From contig NZ_CP151767.2 of NCBI RefSeq assembly GCF_038443705.2, positions 806,001 through 870,000 of the forward strand: a stretch of DNA of 64,000 nucleotides, given 5' to 3'. A model generated the notes under the pieces. It was not told where the DNA came from. It did no database searches and was given only the letters and a program-made list of their open reading frames with translations. Position numbers and translations under genes: made by a program. Origin of the DNA: Yoonia sp. SS1-5. GTDB lineage: Bacteria; Pseudomonadota; Alphaproteobacteria; Rhodobacterales; Rhodobacteraceae. Position 1 is the first letter of the stretch. Every line of letters begins with the position of its first letter. Below are positions 17,188 to 25,308 of this stretch, in pieces.

Positions 17188-17988
17188 CTAGAACCGGGAC
17201 ACACGATCTGGCGTGATGCGATATGTGGCCGTATCCAGATCATGTGTCTGCATGAAACGCGCGATTGATCCGAAGGTCGCGGTGCCAACGGTATCGCCAT
17301 GATCAGCTGTCGTCAGCGCTTGTGATGCGACCGGACCAAAAAGGCGCTGCAACCCGTTCAATCGCACGCGTTGCGGGGTGAAATGCGCCGCAATATTGGC
17401 CTTGATCTGACGAGGGTCATCCGTGTCATAGAGCGCCGCCATCACCACATCCAATGTATGCTCGGTACAGTTCTGAAACTGCCGAGACCCCGGATTGGCA
17501 AGCACGGAATAGGACGGGTTATGCAGTTGCGCATAGGTCGGGCTTGCAATCACGTCCAACAATTTTCGCTGCAATCGGGCATCAGGAATGATGATGCCTG
17601 CATCAAGCTTGTGCGCGCCTGCGAAAAAATCCGCCGGACTGTCCTGTACCAGACGGCTGCGGGTCAGGTCACCCTGGGTCTGATACAGGTTGTAGATGCG
17701 ATAGCCCATGCCGCGGCTGCCATCGGCCCGCGTGATCTGCGAATAGACCCAAAACGCCACATGGGTGTATTGGATACCGTCAGGCAACAGGGCCGGATCG
17801 CGCCCCACCCGCGCGACAATCGCGACATTGGCCCCCCGTGATGCAAGATCATGCTGCACGCGATTGGCGAAATTTGCGACCTCGCCAGCAGGCAAGACAG
17901 GATTGGCGGCAGAGCTGCTGCCTGCAACTGCCGCATGGGAAAAGCAGATGAGGAAACCCAGAAAAATAGCCTTTATCAAATGTTTCAT
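17188..17988 (-). CDS. DUF2145 domain protein, exported
   Basis: 266 residues from ATG 17988; an in-frame TTG two codons upstream is also possible. A signal peptide (IKAIFLGFLICFSHAAVA) is clear. The mature part has the DUF2145 pattern: FANRVQHDLASRGANVAIVARVG, YTHVAFWVYS and NCTEHTLDVV. The His and the Cys-x-Glu-His arrangement recall NlpC/P60-type papain-like hydrolases, but catalytic activity is inference. It follows the lipoprotein gene by 11 bp and so shares its promoter, which carries two matching palindromes. Role unknown, probably in the envelope. Confidence 0.82.
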   Translation of the reverse strand: MKHLIKAIFLGFLICFSHAAVAGSSSAANPVLPAGEVANFANRVQHDLASRGANVAIVARVGRDPALLPDGIQYTHVAFWVYSQITRADGSRGMGYRIYNLYQTQGDLTRSRLVQDSPADFFAGAHKLDAGIIIPDARLQRKLLDVIASPTYAQLHNPSYSVLANPGSRQFQNCTEHTLDVVMAALYDTDDPRQIKANIAAHFTPQRVRLNGLQRLFGPVASQALTTADHGDTVGTATFGSIARFMQTHDLDTATYRITPDRVSRF

Positions 17989-17999
17989 GGTCAAATCCT

Positions 18000-18344
18000 C
18001 TAGTTCAGTTGCGGCGGGCCATCAGCGACCACACAGGTCCGCTCGCGTTGGCATGTGGCTGTTTCCGCGGGCGTGACCCCTGCGGCAAAAACCTCTGATC
18101 CTGCAGTCGCGGACCCGGTTCCGACTTCTTCCAGCGCCGCACCCGTGACGGCCAGCGCCGACCCCACGGCAATGACCGGAACAGCCGCAACAGTCGCGGT
18201 CGAGGATGCAACGGCGGCAACACCATGCCCGGTTGCCTGCGCGCTATGATCGACCGAGTCTGTGGCGTGTTGTGCACTTGGCGTGGCGCAGGCCGCCACG
18301 GCCCCCAGCAAGGCGACTGATCCGGCAAATTTCTTGAAACACAT
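18000..18344 (-). CDS. Small Ala/Val-rich lipoprotein
   Basis: 114 residues from ATG 18344, preceded by a good SD (GGAGAAAG). The signal peptide ends in a lipobox (LLGAVAAC), so the mature protein should be lipid-anchored at the acylated cysteine. The rest is rich in Ala, Val, Thr and Ser, with a hydrophobic stretch (AVPVIAVGSALAVTGAALEEVG) and two cysteines near the C-terminus (TCQRERTCVV). No known domain was recognised. It forms a two-gene unit with the DUF2145 gene, suggesting a joint envelope role. Confidence 0.78.
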   Translation of the reverse strand: MCFKKFAGSVALLGAVAACATPSAQHATDSVDHSAQATGHGVAAVASSTATVAAVPVIAVGSALAVTGAALEEVGTGSATAGSEVFAAGVTPAETATCQRERTCVVADGPPQLN

Positions 18345-18360
18345 GATCTTTCTCCAAATA

Positions 18361-18427
18361 TGAACATTGTTCAATTTATTTAGAGACTGCGCCGCCTTCC
18401 GTCAATAAAAATGTTGAACGTAGTTCA
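18361..18427 (-). promoter_or_regulatory. Promoter flanked by two TGAAC-N3-GTTCA palindromes
   Basis: Two identical-class palindromes are present: TGAACATTGTTCA at 18361-18373 and TGAACGTAGTTCA at 18415-18427, 54 bp apart start to start (about five helical turns). Between them, on the minus strand, is a plausible sigma-70 promoter: -35 TTGACG at 18405-18400, a 17-bp spacer, and -10 TAAATA at 18382-18377. The downstream palindrome would cover the transcription start. This is the layout of a repressor with two operators, possibly looping. The regulator is not identified. Confidence 0.65.
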
Positions 18428-18459
18428 TATTATTTCAGAGATTTATGGAAATCAATGAC

Positions 18460-18921
18460 TTAGAGTGGCAGTGCCACCGTCGATTTGATCTCTTCCATCG
18501 ACAACAGCGCGGTGACGTTGTGTACTTTCACCTCTGAAATCAGCGCTTGGTAAAACGTGTCATAGGCCCGCGCGTTCTGCACACGGACCTTCAGGATATA
18601 GTCGATGTCCCCCGCCAGCCGGTGCGCCTCTTGCACTTCTGCCCGCGACCGCAGCGCATGCAGAAACTTGCCCTGCCATTCTGCGTCATGCTCGGACGTG
18701 CGGATCAGGACAAAGAAACAGGCCTCAAACCCCAGTGCTTCGGCATCCAGCAAAACAGTTTGCTGGCCAATGATTCCGGCCTCGCGCATCTTTTTTATGC
18801 GATTCCACACAGGGGTCTTTGACGACCCAACCGACCTCGCGATTTCGTCAAGTGACTGGGCTGCATCCGCTTGCAACGCTGCAAGGATTTTCCGGTCTGT
18901 GGCATCAATCCGAACCGCCAT
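18460..18921 (-). CDS. Lrp/AsnC family transcriptional regulator
   Basis: 153 residues from ATG 18921 (MAVRIDATDRKIL), preceded by GGAG. The N-terminal winged helix-turn-helix reads LDEIARSVGSSKTPVWNRIKKMREAGII, typical of the family. The C-terminal RAM/AsnC ligand-binding domain follows (AHRLAGDIDYILKVRVQN). Such proteins form octamers and respond to amino acids. It is divergent from the cysG operon across 137 bp and is a good candidate regulator of that operon, perhaps responding to a sulfur amino acid; this is inference from position. Confidence 0.92.
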   Translation of the reverse strand: MAVRIDATDRKILAALQADAAQSLDEIARSVGSSKTPVWNRIKKMREAGIIGQQTVLLDAEALGFEACFFVLIRTSEHDAEWQGKFLHALRSRAEVQEAHRLAGDIDYILKVRVQNARAYDTFYQALISEVKVHNVTALLSMEEIKSTVALPL

Positions 18922-19058
18922 TCTGCATTCTCCGCATATTGAGGACGGGCGGTCCAAAATGGCCTCAACCCGGAACATGCGTCCTTACTTAGCGCCAAGG
19001 GGGCGCAACGGGAAGAACATTATTCTATATTGAACCCAAGAAATCAGAGGTATGCGTT

Positions 19059-20450
19059 ATGAAGCATTTTCCAATCTTCCTGGCCGTCGAAGGCCGCCGC
19101 ATCGTCCTTTCGGGCGGTGGCGATGCTGCCATGGCCAAATTGCGCCTGCTGATGAAGACCGAAGCACATCTGACCGTCATCGCGGATGATATCGCCGATG
19201 ACATCCGCAAATGGGCCGATCAGGGCAAATTGCGGATCATTGAACGTGCGATGGAACCCGGCGATGCGCTGTGCGCCGCCCTATTCTACGCCGCAAACGA
19301 AGATGACGCAGAAGATGCCCGCGTCTCTGCCATCGCCAATACTGAGGGCGCATTGGTCAACATCGTTGATAACCTCGCCGACAGCCAGTTCATTACGCCT
19401 GCCATCGTGGATCGTGATCCCGTCACCGTCGCTATCGGCACCGAAGGTGCGGCCCCCGTCCTGGCCCGCGCGATTAAAGCGGATCTTGAGGCGCGGCTGC
19501 CAACACAGCTTGGCGTGCTGGCCCGCATCGGCAAAACCTTCCGCCACGCGGTTGAGGTCCTGCCAATGGGCCGCAAACGCCGCGATTTCTGGTCAGCCTT
19601 CTATTTCAACAACGGCCCCAAAGCGATTGAGGACAAAGGCGAAGCCGGCGTTATCCCTGCGTTGGAAACGCTGCTTGATGATCACATCACCACCACAGCC
19701 AAAGACGGCCATGTCGATCTGGTCGGCGCTGGCCCCGGTGATCCGGAACTGCTGACACTGAAAGCACGCAACGCGCTGGATAAGGCTGACGTAGTGATCC
19801 ACGACCGTCTGGTGACCGGTGAAATCCTCGAACTCGCCCGGCGCGAGGCGATCATCATTGACGCGGGCAAAACCGGCTTTGGCCCCTCCATGAAACAGGC
19901 AGACATCGACGCGCTGATCGTTCAGCACGCGTTGGACGGACATCACGTTGTGCGCCTGAAAGCAGGCGACCCCACTGTCTTTGGCCGCCTAGACGAAGAA
20001 ATCGAAGCCATCGAAGCGCATGATATCAGCTACCGCGTGATCCCGGGCATCACAGCCGCCTCTGCCGCTGTCGCCAACATCGGGCAAAGCCTGACAAAAC
20101 GTGGCCGGAACTCTGCCGTGCGCCTGATCACCGGGCACGACACCAAAGGGTACGCCGATCATGATTGGAACGCGCTCGCCCAACCCGGTGAAGTTGCTGC
20201 GATCTACATGGGCAAGAAATCCGCCCGCTTTATCCAAGGGCGCCTGCTGATGCATGGCGCCGATCCGGCAACACCTGTGACCATTATCGAAAACGTCAGC
20301 CGCGCCGATCAGCAGATCATCGCGACAACACTCGCCGAACTCGAACCCACCCTCACGCGGGCAGACCTGCAAGGGCCCGCCATCACATTCTACGGTCTCG
20401 CCCCCCGCGACGCCGTGGCCCACTCACACCAAATCAAGGAGTTTGCGTAA
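19059..20450 (+). CDS. cysG: Siroheme synthase (CysG: uroporphyrinogen-III methyltransferase / precorrin-2 dehydrogenase / ferrochelatase)
   Basis: 463 residues, the full bifunctional length. The N-terminal part (about 1-200) is the precorrin-2 dehydrogenase/sirohydrochlorin ferrochelatase, with a nucleotide-binding GGGDAAMAKL. The C-terminal part (about 218-460) is the SAM-dependent uroporphyrinogen-III C-methyltransferase, with VGAGPGDPELLTLKA, IHDRLV and VIPGITAASA. The product, siroheme, is the cofactor of the sulfite reductase encoded two genes downstream. Its stop overlaps the DUF2849 start (TAATG). Confidence 0.97.
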   Translation: MKHFPIFLAVEGRRIVLSGGGDAAMAKLRLLMKTEAHLTVIADDIADDIRKWADQGKLRIIERAMEPGDALCAALFYAANEDDAEDARVSAIANTEGALVNIVDNLADSQFITPAIVDRDPVTVAIGTEGAAPVLARAIKADLEARLPTQLGVLARIGKTFRHAVEVLPMGRKRRDFWSAFYFNNGPKAIEDKGEAGVIPALETLLDDHITTTAKDGHVDLVGAGPGDPELLTLKARNALDKADVVIHDRLVTGEILELARREAIIIDAGKTGFGPSMKQADIDALIVQHALDGHHVVRLKAGDPTVFGRLDEEIEAIEAHDISYRVIPGITAASAAVANIGQSLTKRGRNSAVRLITGHDTKGYADHDWNALAQPGEVAAIYMGKKSARFIQGRLLMHGADPATPVTIIENVSRADQQIIATTLAELEPTLTRADLQGPAITFYGLAPRDAVAHSHQIKEFA

Positions 20451-20758
20451 TGTCCCGTGCGTTTACCCCCAAAGTCGTGACCGCCAATGCATTGCTCGAA
20501 GGCGATGCTGTTTGGCTGACTGAAGACAACCGCTGGAGCCGTGACATCCGCGAGGCTGAGCTGATCACAGACGAAGCGCATGGCGACCTGCGTCTGCTTG
20601 AAGCGCAAGCGCGCGCTGACGAAATCGCTGGTGCCTATCTGGCCGACGCAAAGGCCGGCGAAAACGGCCCAGAGCCGACGCATTTCCGCGAAACCTTCCG
20701 CACACGCGGCCCATCCAACTACGCCCATGGCAAGCAAGTGGAGCTTTCAGATGTATAA
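20450..20758 (+). CDS. DUF2849 domain protein of the sulfite-reduction operon
   Basis: 102 residues. It begins in a one-base overlap with cysG, and its end overlaps cysI by 8 bp, so it is locked into the operon by translational coupling. The sequence VVTANALLEGDAVWLTEDNRW is the DUF2849 signature; the protein is acidic and probably cytoplasmic. In alphaproteobacteria this small protein regularly sits between siroheme synthase and sulfite reductase, so a helper role in sulfite reduction is likely but unproven. Confidence 0.88.
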   Translation: MSRAFTPKVVTANALLEGDAVWLTEDNRWSRDIREAELITDEAHGDLRLLEAQARADEIAGAYLADAKAGENGPEPTHFRETFRTRGPSNYAHGKQVELSDV

Positions 20759-22421
20759 GTATAACGACTTTGACGAAGGTTTTGTCCGTTCCCGTGTGGC
20801 CCAGTTCCGTGGTCAGGTTGAACGCCGCATCGACGGTTCCCTGACCGAGGATGAATTCAAGCCACTGCGCCTGATGAACGGTCTGTATCTACAGCTGCAC
20901 GCCTATATGCTGCGGGTGGCCGTGCCTTATGGCACGCTGAACAGCGGTCAAATGCGCCAGTTGGCCTATATCGCGGACAAGTGGGACAAGGGCTATGGCC
21001 ATTTCACCACCCGCCAGAACATCCAGTACAACTGGCCAAAATTGGCTGATGTGCCTGATATGCTCTCAGCATTGGCCGACGTGGAAATGCACGCGATCCA
21101 GACATCCGGCAACACCATCCGTAACGTGACGGCCGACCATTTCGCTGGTGCCGCTGCGGATGAAATCGAAGATCCGCGCGCGATTGCCGAACTGCTGCGC
21201 CAGTGGTCCACCGATCACCCGGAATTCCAATTCCTGCCGCGTAAGTTCAAAATCGCCGTAACAGGCGCTACTGAGGACCGCGCCGTGACCAAAGCCCACG
21301 ACATCGGCCTGCGCATGGTGCGCAACGACGCCGGTGAGCCGGGTTTCGAAGTCATCGTTGGTGGCGGCCTTGGCCGAACCCCAATGGTGGGCAAGGTCCT
21401 TCGCGAGTTCCTGCCCAAGGCCGATCTGCTGCCCTATTGCGAAGCCATCGTCAGCGTCTACAACCTGCTGGGGCGTCGCGACAACAAATACAAGGCACGG
21501 ATCAAGATCACCGTGCATGAAAACGGGCTTGAGAAGATCCAGGCGCTGGTGGAAGAGCGTTTTGCATCAATCCGCGAAACATTCTCTGGCCATGACCAAG
21601 CGCTGTTGAAAGACATCGAAGCGGCCTTTGCGCCACCGGCTTACGTGGAAAAGTCTACGGACGGGTATGAAGCCGCTCGTCTGGCCAACCCTGCGTTTCG
21701 GTCATGGACTGACACAAACCTGTCAGCCCACAAAGCCGACGGTTATGCCATCGTGTCGATCAGCATCAAAAAACATGGGGCGACCCCCGGTGATGCGACA
21801 TCTGACCAGATGCGCGTCATGGCGGACCTCGCTGAAAAATATGGCCACAACGAGTTGCGGATCAGCCACGAACAGAACGTGATCTTGCCGCATGTGCATA
21901 AATCCGATCTGGCCGCAGTCTATGCCGCTCTGCGCGAAGCAGACCTTGCCACGGCAAACATCGGGCTGGTGTCTGACATCATCGCCTGCCCCGGCATGGA
22001 CTACTGCGCGCTGGCCACAGCACGTTCGATCCCCATCGCGCAGGAAATCGCCACACGGTTTGACGAGCTGAAGATCGAACATGACATCGGTCAGCTGAAA
22101 ATCAAAATCTCGGGCTGCATCAACGCTTGTGGGCACCACCATGTGGGTCACATCGGTATCCTTGGTCTCGACCGGGCTGGCGTTGAAAACTACCAGATCA
22201 CACTGGGCGGTGACGGCACACAGACCACATCCATCGGTGAACGGGCTGGCCCCGGTTTCAGCGCCGATGAAATCGTGCCTGCGATTGAACGTCTGGTGAC
22301 CGGGTATCTGGACCTGCGCACCAACGCCGACGAAACCTTCCTGCAAACCTACCGCCGTTTGGGCATGGCCCCTTTCAAAGCCATCCTTTACCCAGCCGAG
22401 GATAAAGCAAATGCCGCTTAA
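20751..22421 (+). CDS. cysI: Ferredoxin-type nitrite/sulfite reductase
   Basis: 556 residues from ATG 20751 (MYKYNDFDEGFVRSRV) inside the end of the DUF2849 gene; the upstream open frame is a shadow. Two NIR/SIR ferredoxin-like half-domains alternate with two 4Fe-4S/siroheme domains. The cluster cysteines are in CPGMDYC and SGCINACGHHH. It reduces sulfite to sulfide with six electrons. No cysJ flavoprotein gene is present, so electrons probably come from ferredoxin, perhaps through the fpr product encoded downstream. The context (cysG, cysH) argues for sulfite rather than nitrite. Confidence 0.95.
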   Translation: MYKYNDFDEGFVRSRVAQFRGQVERRIDGSLTEDEFKPLRLMNGLYLQLHAYMLRVAVPYGTLNSGQMRQLAYIADKWDKGYGHFTTRQNIQYNWPKLADVPDMLSALADVEMHAIQTSGNTIRNVTADHFAGAAADEIEDPRAIAELLRQWSTDHPEFQFLPRKFKIAVTGATEDRAVTKAHDIGLRMVRNDAGEPGFEVIVGGGLGRTPMVGKVLREFLPKADLLPYCEAIVSVYNLLGRRDNKYKARIKITVHENGLEKIQALVEERFASIRETFSGHDQALLKDIEAAFAPPAYVEKSTDGYEAARLANPAFRSWTDTNLSAHKADGYAIVSISIKKHGATPGDATSDQMRVMADLAEKYGHNELRISHEQNVILPHVHKSDLAAVYAALREADLATANIGLVSDIIACPGMDYCALATARSIPIAQEIATRFDELKIEHDIGQLKIKISGCINACGHHHVGHIGILGLDRAGVENYQITLGGDGTQTTSIGERAGPGFSADEIVPAIERLVTGYLDLRTNADETFLQTYRRLGMAPFKAILYPAEDKANAA

Positions 22422-23118
22422 GGAACTGGCCGAGCGCCGCAACATCCTGCACCGGAAATCCGATGCGCAGACCATTGTGAAACACGCGTTGGAAGACGTG
22501 CAAATCGGCAAGGTCGCCCTTGTGTCCTCTTTTGGGGCAGAGGCGGTCGTGCTGCTGCATATGGTCTCTGAAATCGACAAGAACACGCCGGTGATCTTTA
22601 TCGATACCGAAATGCTGTTCCCCGAAACGCTGACCTATCAGCGTGAAGTGTCGGAAAAGCTCGGGTTAACAGACGTGCGCGTCATTGGCCCGGACCGGAG
22701 CGAGGTTCTGGAACAAGATGTCGATGGCATCCTGCATCAGGCCGATACCGATGCATGCTGCGACCTGCGCAAAACCCGGCCTTTGGAAAAGGCGCTTGGC
22801 GAATTTGGCGGCTGGATCACCGGGCGCAAACGCTATCAGGGTGGGCAACGTGCACAACTGCCGCTGTTCGAAAAGGAAGATCGCAAGATCAAGATCAACC
22901 CGCTTGCCAATTGGTCAGCCCAAGACGTGGCCGACTACATGAACCAACATGATCTGCCACGGCACCCGCTGATTGCCCAAGGCTATCCATCCGTCGGGTG
23001 CATGCCCTGCACGACACGGGCGAACGTACTTGAAGATCCACGTGCAGGCCGCTGGCGTGACAGCGAAAAAACAGAGTGCGGCATCCACAATGCCCCACGC
23101 AAAGGAAAAGCAGCATGA
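22411..23118 (+). CDS. cysH: Assimilatory adenylyl-sulfate reductase (CysH family, 4Fe-4S type)
   Basis: 235 residues, overlapping the cysI end by 11 bp. PAPS-reductase fold motifs are SSFGAEAVVLLHM (the PP-loop variant) and DTEMLFPETL. The paired cysteines CCDLRKTRPL and the later VGCMPCTTR give the CC..CxxC pattern that holds a 4Fe-4S cluster in APS reductases; enterobacterial PAPS reductases lack it. The enzyme therefore most likely reduces APS directly to sulfite, using thioredoxin. A C-terminal catalytic ECGIH motif is present. Confidence 0.95.
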   Translation: MPLKELAERRNILHRKSDAQTIVKHALEDVQIGKVALVSSFGAEAVVLLHMVSEIDKNTPVIFIDTEMLFPETLTYQREVSEKLGLTDVRVIGPDRSEVLEQDVDGILHQADTDACCDLRKTRPLEKALGEFGGWITGRKRYQGGQRAQLPLFEKEDRKIKINPLANWSAQDVADYMNQHDLPRHPLIAQGYPSVGCMPCTTRANVLEDPRAGRWRDSEKTECGIHNAPRKGKAA

Positions 23119-23525
23119 GCGTGATTGTCACCGATAGCGGTTTTCAGACCGATGATTTCGACTGTGGGTTTGTCACCCGGGACGAGGCCGCCGCAAATGA
23201 TTGCGACTACGGCATCGACCTGCCCTCTGACACAGCACCCGAGGCATTGGCAGGGCTGAACAACGCGCCCATGATCCGCATTGATTTTCCGTCATCCGCT
23301 GACGGGCGCGGGTTCACGCTTGCCTCCATGCTGCGCAAAGCCGGCTATAAGGGCCGGCTGCGGGCCAAAGGCCACGTGCTGGCGGACCAATATGCCATGG
23401 CACGCCGGTCCGGCTTTGACGAGGTCGAAATCGACGATGCCCTTGCCGCGCGCCAGCCCGAAGAACAGTGGCTCTTCCGCGCTGACTGGCACGCCCATGA
23501 CTATCAGTCGCGCCTGCGCGGCTAG
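23115..23525 (+). CDS. DUF934 protein linked to sulfite reduction
   Basis: 136 residues from ATG 23115, in an ATGA overlap with cysH. Conserved DUF934 features are the central RIDFPSSADGRGFTLASMLR and the following LRAKGHVLADQYAMARRSGFDEVEI. The family is found almost only in sulfite-reduction operons and is presumed to assist electron delivery or assembly of the reductase. Last gene of the tightly overlapped cysG-DUF2849-cysI-cysH-DUF934 run; fpr follows after 58 bp. Confidence 0.88.
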   Translation: MSVIVTDSGFQTDDFDCGFVTRDEAAANDCDYGIDLPSDTAPEALAGLNNAPMIRIDFPSSADGRGFTLASMLRKAGYKGRLRAKGHVLADQYAMARRSGFDEVEIDDALAARQPEEQWLFRADWHAHDYQSRLRG

Positions 23526-23534
23526 ACTTTCCCC

Positions 23535-23548
23535 CTGATCCATATCAA
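23535..23548. promoter_or_regulatory. FNR/FixK-like box upstream of fpr
   Basis: CTGAT-CCAT-ATCAA differs from the FNR consensus TTGAT-N4-ATCAA at one base. Its centre is about 42 bp upstream of the fpr ATG at 23584. Just after it, the arms GGCGCA (23562-23567) and TGCGCC (23578-23583) form a hairpin abutting that ATG and covering part of GGAGGG, the only SD-like sequence. Confidence 0.5.
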
Positions 23549-23583
23549 AGACGAAACGGAGGGCGCATCTTAACAGGTGCGCC

Positions 23584-24441
23584 ATGATACATATGACCGA
23601 GCAAACACCAGTGACAACCGCCACCGCCAAAGCCGTTCCCGCCCTTCCCGACGCACAGACCGTGACCGAGGTAAAGCATTACACCGACCGGCTGTTTTCC
23701 TTCCGCGTGACCCGCCCCGCATCCCTGCGGTTCCGGTCAGGCGAATTTGTGATGATCGGGCTGATGGGCGACCCACACCCCGAAACCGGCAAGCAGAAAC
23801 CGCTGCTGCGCGCCTATTCCATCGCGTCACCATCCTGGGATGAAGAGCTGGAATTCTATTCGATCAAGGTCCAAGACGGACCGCTGACATCGAAACTGCA
23901 ACACATCCAGCCGGGTGACGAACTGATCCTGAAACCAAAGCCCGTTGGCACATTGGTGCATGACGCGCTGCTGCCCGGCAAACGGATCTGGTTCTTTGCT
24001 ACCGGCACAGGGTTTGCGCCCTTTGCGTCCCTGCTGCGCGAGCCGCAGACCTACGAAGACTATGATGAGATCATCATCACGCACACCTGCCGCGAAGTGG
24101 GCGAGCTGACCTATGGGCGTGACCTGATCGAAAGCCTCAAGCACGACGAATTGCTGAACGAAGTGATCGGCGAAGGCTTTTGGAAAAAGATCAAATACTA
24201 CCCAACCACAACCCGCGAAGAGAGCCCCAAGATGGGCCGGATCACCGATCTGATGAAATCCGGCGAAGCATTTGCCGATCTTGGCGTGCCGCCCCTGAAC
24301 CCGGAAAGCGACCGGGCAATGATCTGCGGGAACCTGGCCTTCAACCTGGAACTGAAAGAGATGTTCGAAGGCTACGGGCTGGAAGAAGGTGCGAATTCCA
24401 AACCGGCGCATTACGTCGTGGAAAAGGCATTCCTCGACTAA
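23584..24441 (+). CDS. fpr: Ferredoxin-NADP+ reductase
   Basis: 285 residues from ATG 23584; ATG 23593 (MTEQTPV) is an alternative start. Motifs are the FAD-binding RAYSIAS, the NADP-binding GTGFAPFASLLREP, and the C-terminal VEKAFLD of the bacterial subclass I/II reductases. It moves electrons between NADPH and ferredoxin or flavodoxin. Placed directly behind the sulfite-reduction genes, it could supply reduced ferredoxin to the sulfite reductase, although family members also serve oxidative-stress and Fe-S roles. A strong terminator hairpin follows. Confidence 0.95.
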   Translation: MIHMTEQTPVTTATAKAVPALPDAQTVTEVKHYTDRLFSFRVTRPASLRFRSGEFVMIGLMGDPHPETGKQKPLLRAYSIASPSWDEELEFYSIKVQDGPLTSKLQHIQPGDELILKPKPVGTLVHDALLPGKRIWFFATGTGFAPFASLLREPQTYEDYDEIIITHTCREVGELTYGRDLIESLKHDELLNEVIGEGFWKKIKYYPTTTREESPKMGRITDLMKSGEAFADLGVPPLNPESDRAMICGNLAFNLELKEMFEGYGLEEGANSKPAHYVVEKAFLD

Positions 24442-24465
24442 CGCAGTCAGGTTCGCAGGACAAAA

Positions 24466-24494
24466 AAAGGCCGCGCTGGAATGGCGCGGCCTTT
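24466..24494. terminator. Rho-independent terminator between fpr and the Ala/Glu repeat gene
   Basis: A perfect 11-bp stem: AAAGGCCGCGC (24466-24476) pairs with GCGCGGCCTTT (24484-24494) around a 7-nt loop. The stem starts with an A-run and ends with a T-run, so it can terminate both the plus-strand fpr and the minus-strand gene at 24514. Confidence 0.9.
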
Positions 24495-24513
24495 GTCGTT
24501 TCAAGCGATCAGC

Positions 24514-25308
24514 TTATTCGAGGCCAAGCGCACTTTTGATGTTGTCCAGCACCGGCTGGAGCAGCGCAGGATTGTCCTTTGCCGCGTTCAACGCATTGCC
24601 AAGCGTGGTCTTTTCCAAAGCGGACAAATCCGTGCTGTCAAGAAGCGACAGAACCTGCTCGGCGTCGAAACCATCCACTGTCAGCAGTTCGCCCGCCTGC
24701 GCCATCAGGTCAGTGCCTGTCTCTGTGGCCTCGGCGGTTGCGTCCTCTACGGCGGTTTCCGCTTCGGCGGCGGCAGCTTCGGCTTCTTCGGTCACTGCGG
24801 TTGCAGCTTCTTCAGCGGCAGCAGCGGCTTCTTCCGTCGCAGCAGTCGCAGCAGCTTCGGCCTCAGCGGCGGCGGCGGCAGCTTCTTCTTCTGCAGCAGC
24901 AGCGGCAGCTTCTACCTCAGCGGCGGCAGCAGCAGCTTCTTCCTCGGCAGCAGCAGCGGCAGCTTCGGCCTCAGCGGCGGCAGCGGCAGCTTCTTCCTCT
25001 GCAGCAGCAGCGGCAGCTTCTGCTTCAGCGGCTGCAGCAGCGGCCTCTTCCTCGGCAGCAGCAGCGGCAGCTTCGGCCTCTGCGGCGGCAGCAGCGGCTT
25101 CTTCCTCAGTAGCAGCAGCGGCAGCTTCGGCCTCTGCGGCGGCGGCAGCGGCAGCTTCCTCGGCGGCAGCAGCGGCCGCTTCGGCCTCAGCAGCGGCTTG
25201 TCCGGTCAAAACACTGATCGCCTGCCCCGGCGTGCGGCCATTCGCGGCGTATTCGTACCCGAAAAAGCCCAAAATACCGAGAATGACTAATATGATGATG
25301 GCGCGCAT
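24514..25308 (-). CDS. Membrane-anchored Ala/Glu 18-residue repeat protein
   Basis: 264 residues. One N-terminal membrane helix (AIIILVILGILGFFGYEYA) anchors the protein. Residues about 38-205 consist of almost pure Ala and Glu. Six EEE blocks start at 68, 86, 104, 122, 140 and 158, exactly 18 residues apart; the unit reads EEEAAAAAAEAEAAAAAA. Eighteen residues equal five alpha-helix turns, so glutamates recur at the same helix angles in every unit and one side remains only Ala. A small C-terminal domain (about 215-264) has LLTVDGFDAEQVLSLLDSTDLS. It probably forms a long rigid helix into the periplasm. Function unknown. Confidence 0.8.
   Translation of the reverse strand: MRAIIILVILGILGFFGYEYAANGRTPGQAISVLTGQAAAEAEAAAAAAEEAAAAAAAEAEAAAAATEEEAAAAAAEAEAAAAAAEEEAAAAAAEAEAAAAAAEEEAAAAAAEAEAAAAAAEEEAAAAAAEVEAAAAAAEEEAAAAAAEAEAAATAATEEAAAAAEEAATAVTEEAEAAAAEAETAVEDATAEATETGTDLMAQAGELLTVDGFDAEQVLSLLDSTDLSALEKTTLGNALNAAKDNPALLQPVLDNIKSALGLE
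24694..25197 (-). repeat. 54-bp tandem repeat array coding for 18-residue Ala/Glu units
   Basis: GCA/GCG/GCC/GCT and GAA/GAG codons alternate in 54-bp units within the coding region. Units are near-identical at the protein level but vary at third positions and at single residues (Thr and Val substitutions). The array is a likely site of slippage or recombination, so copy number may differ between strains. Confidence 0.8.

Noticed and set aside
24694..25197. Regular 54-bp repeats as a CRISPR array
   Set aside because: The repeats are contiguous without unique spacers and lie inside a coding frame, so they are protein repeats.
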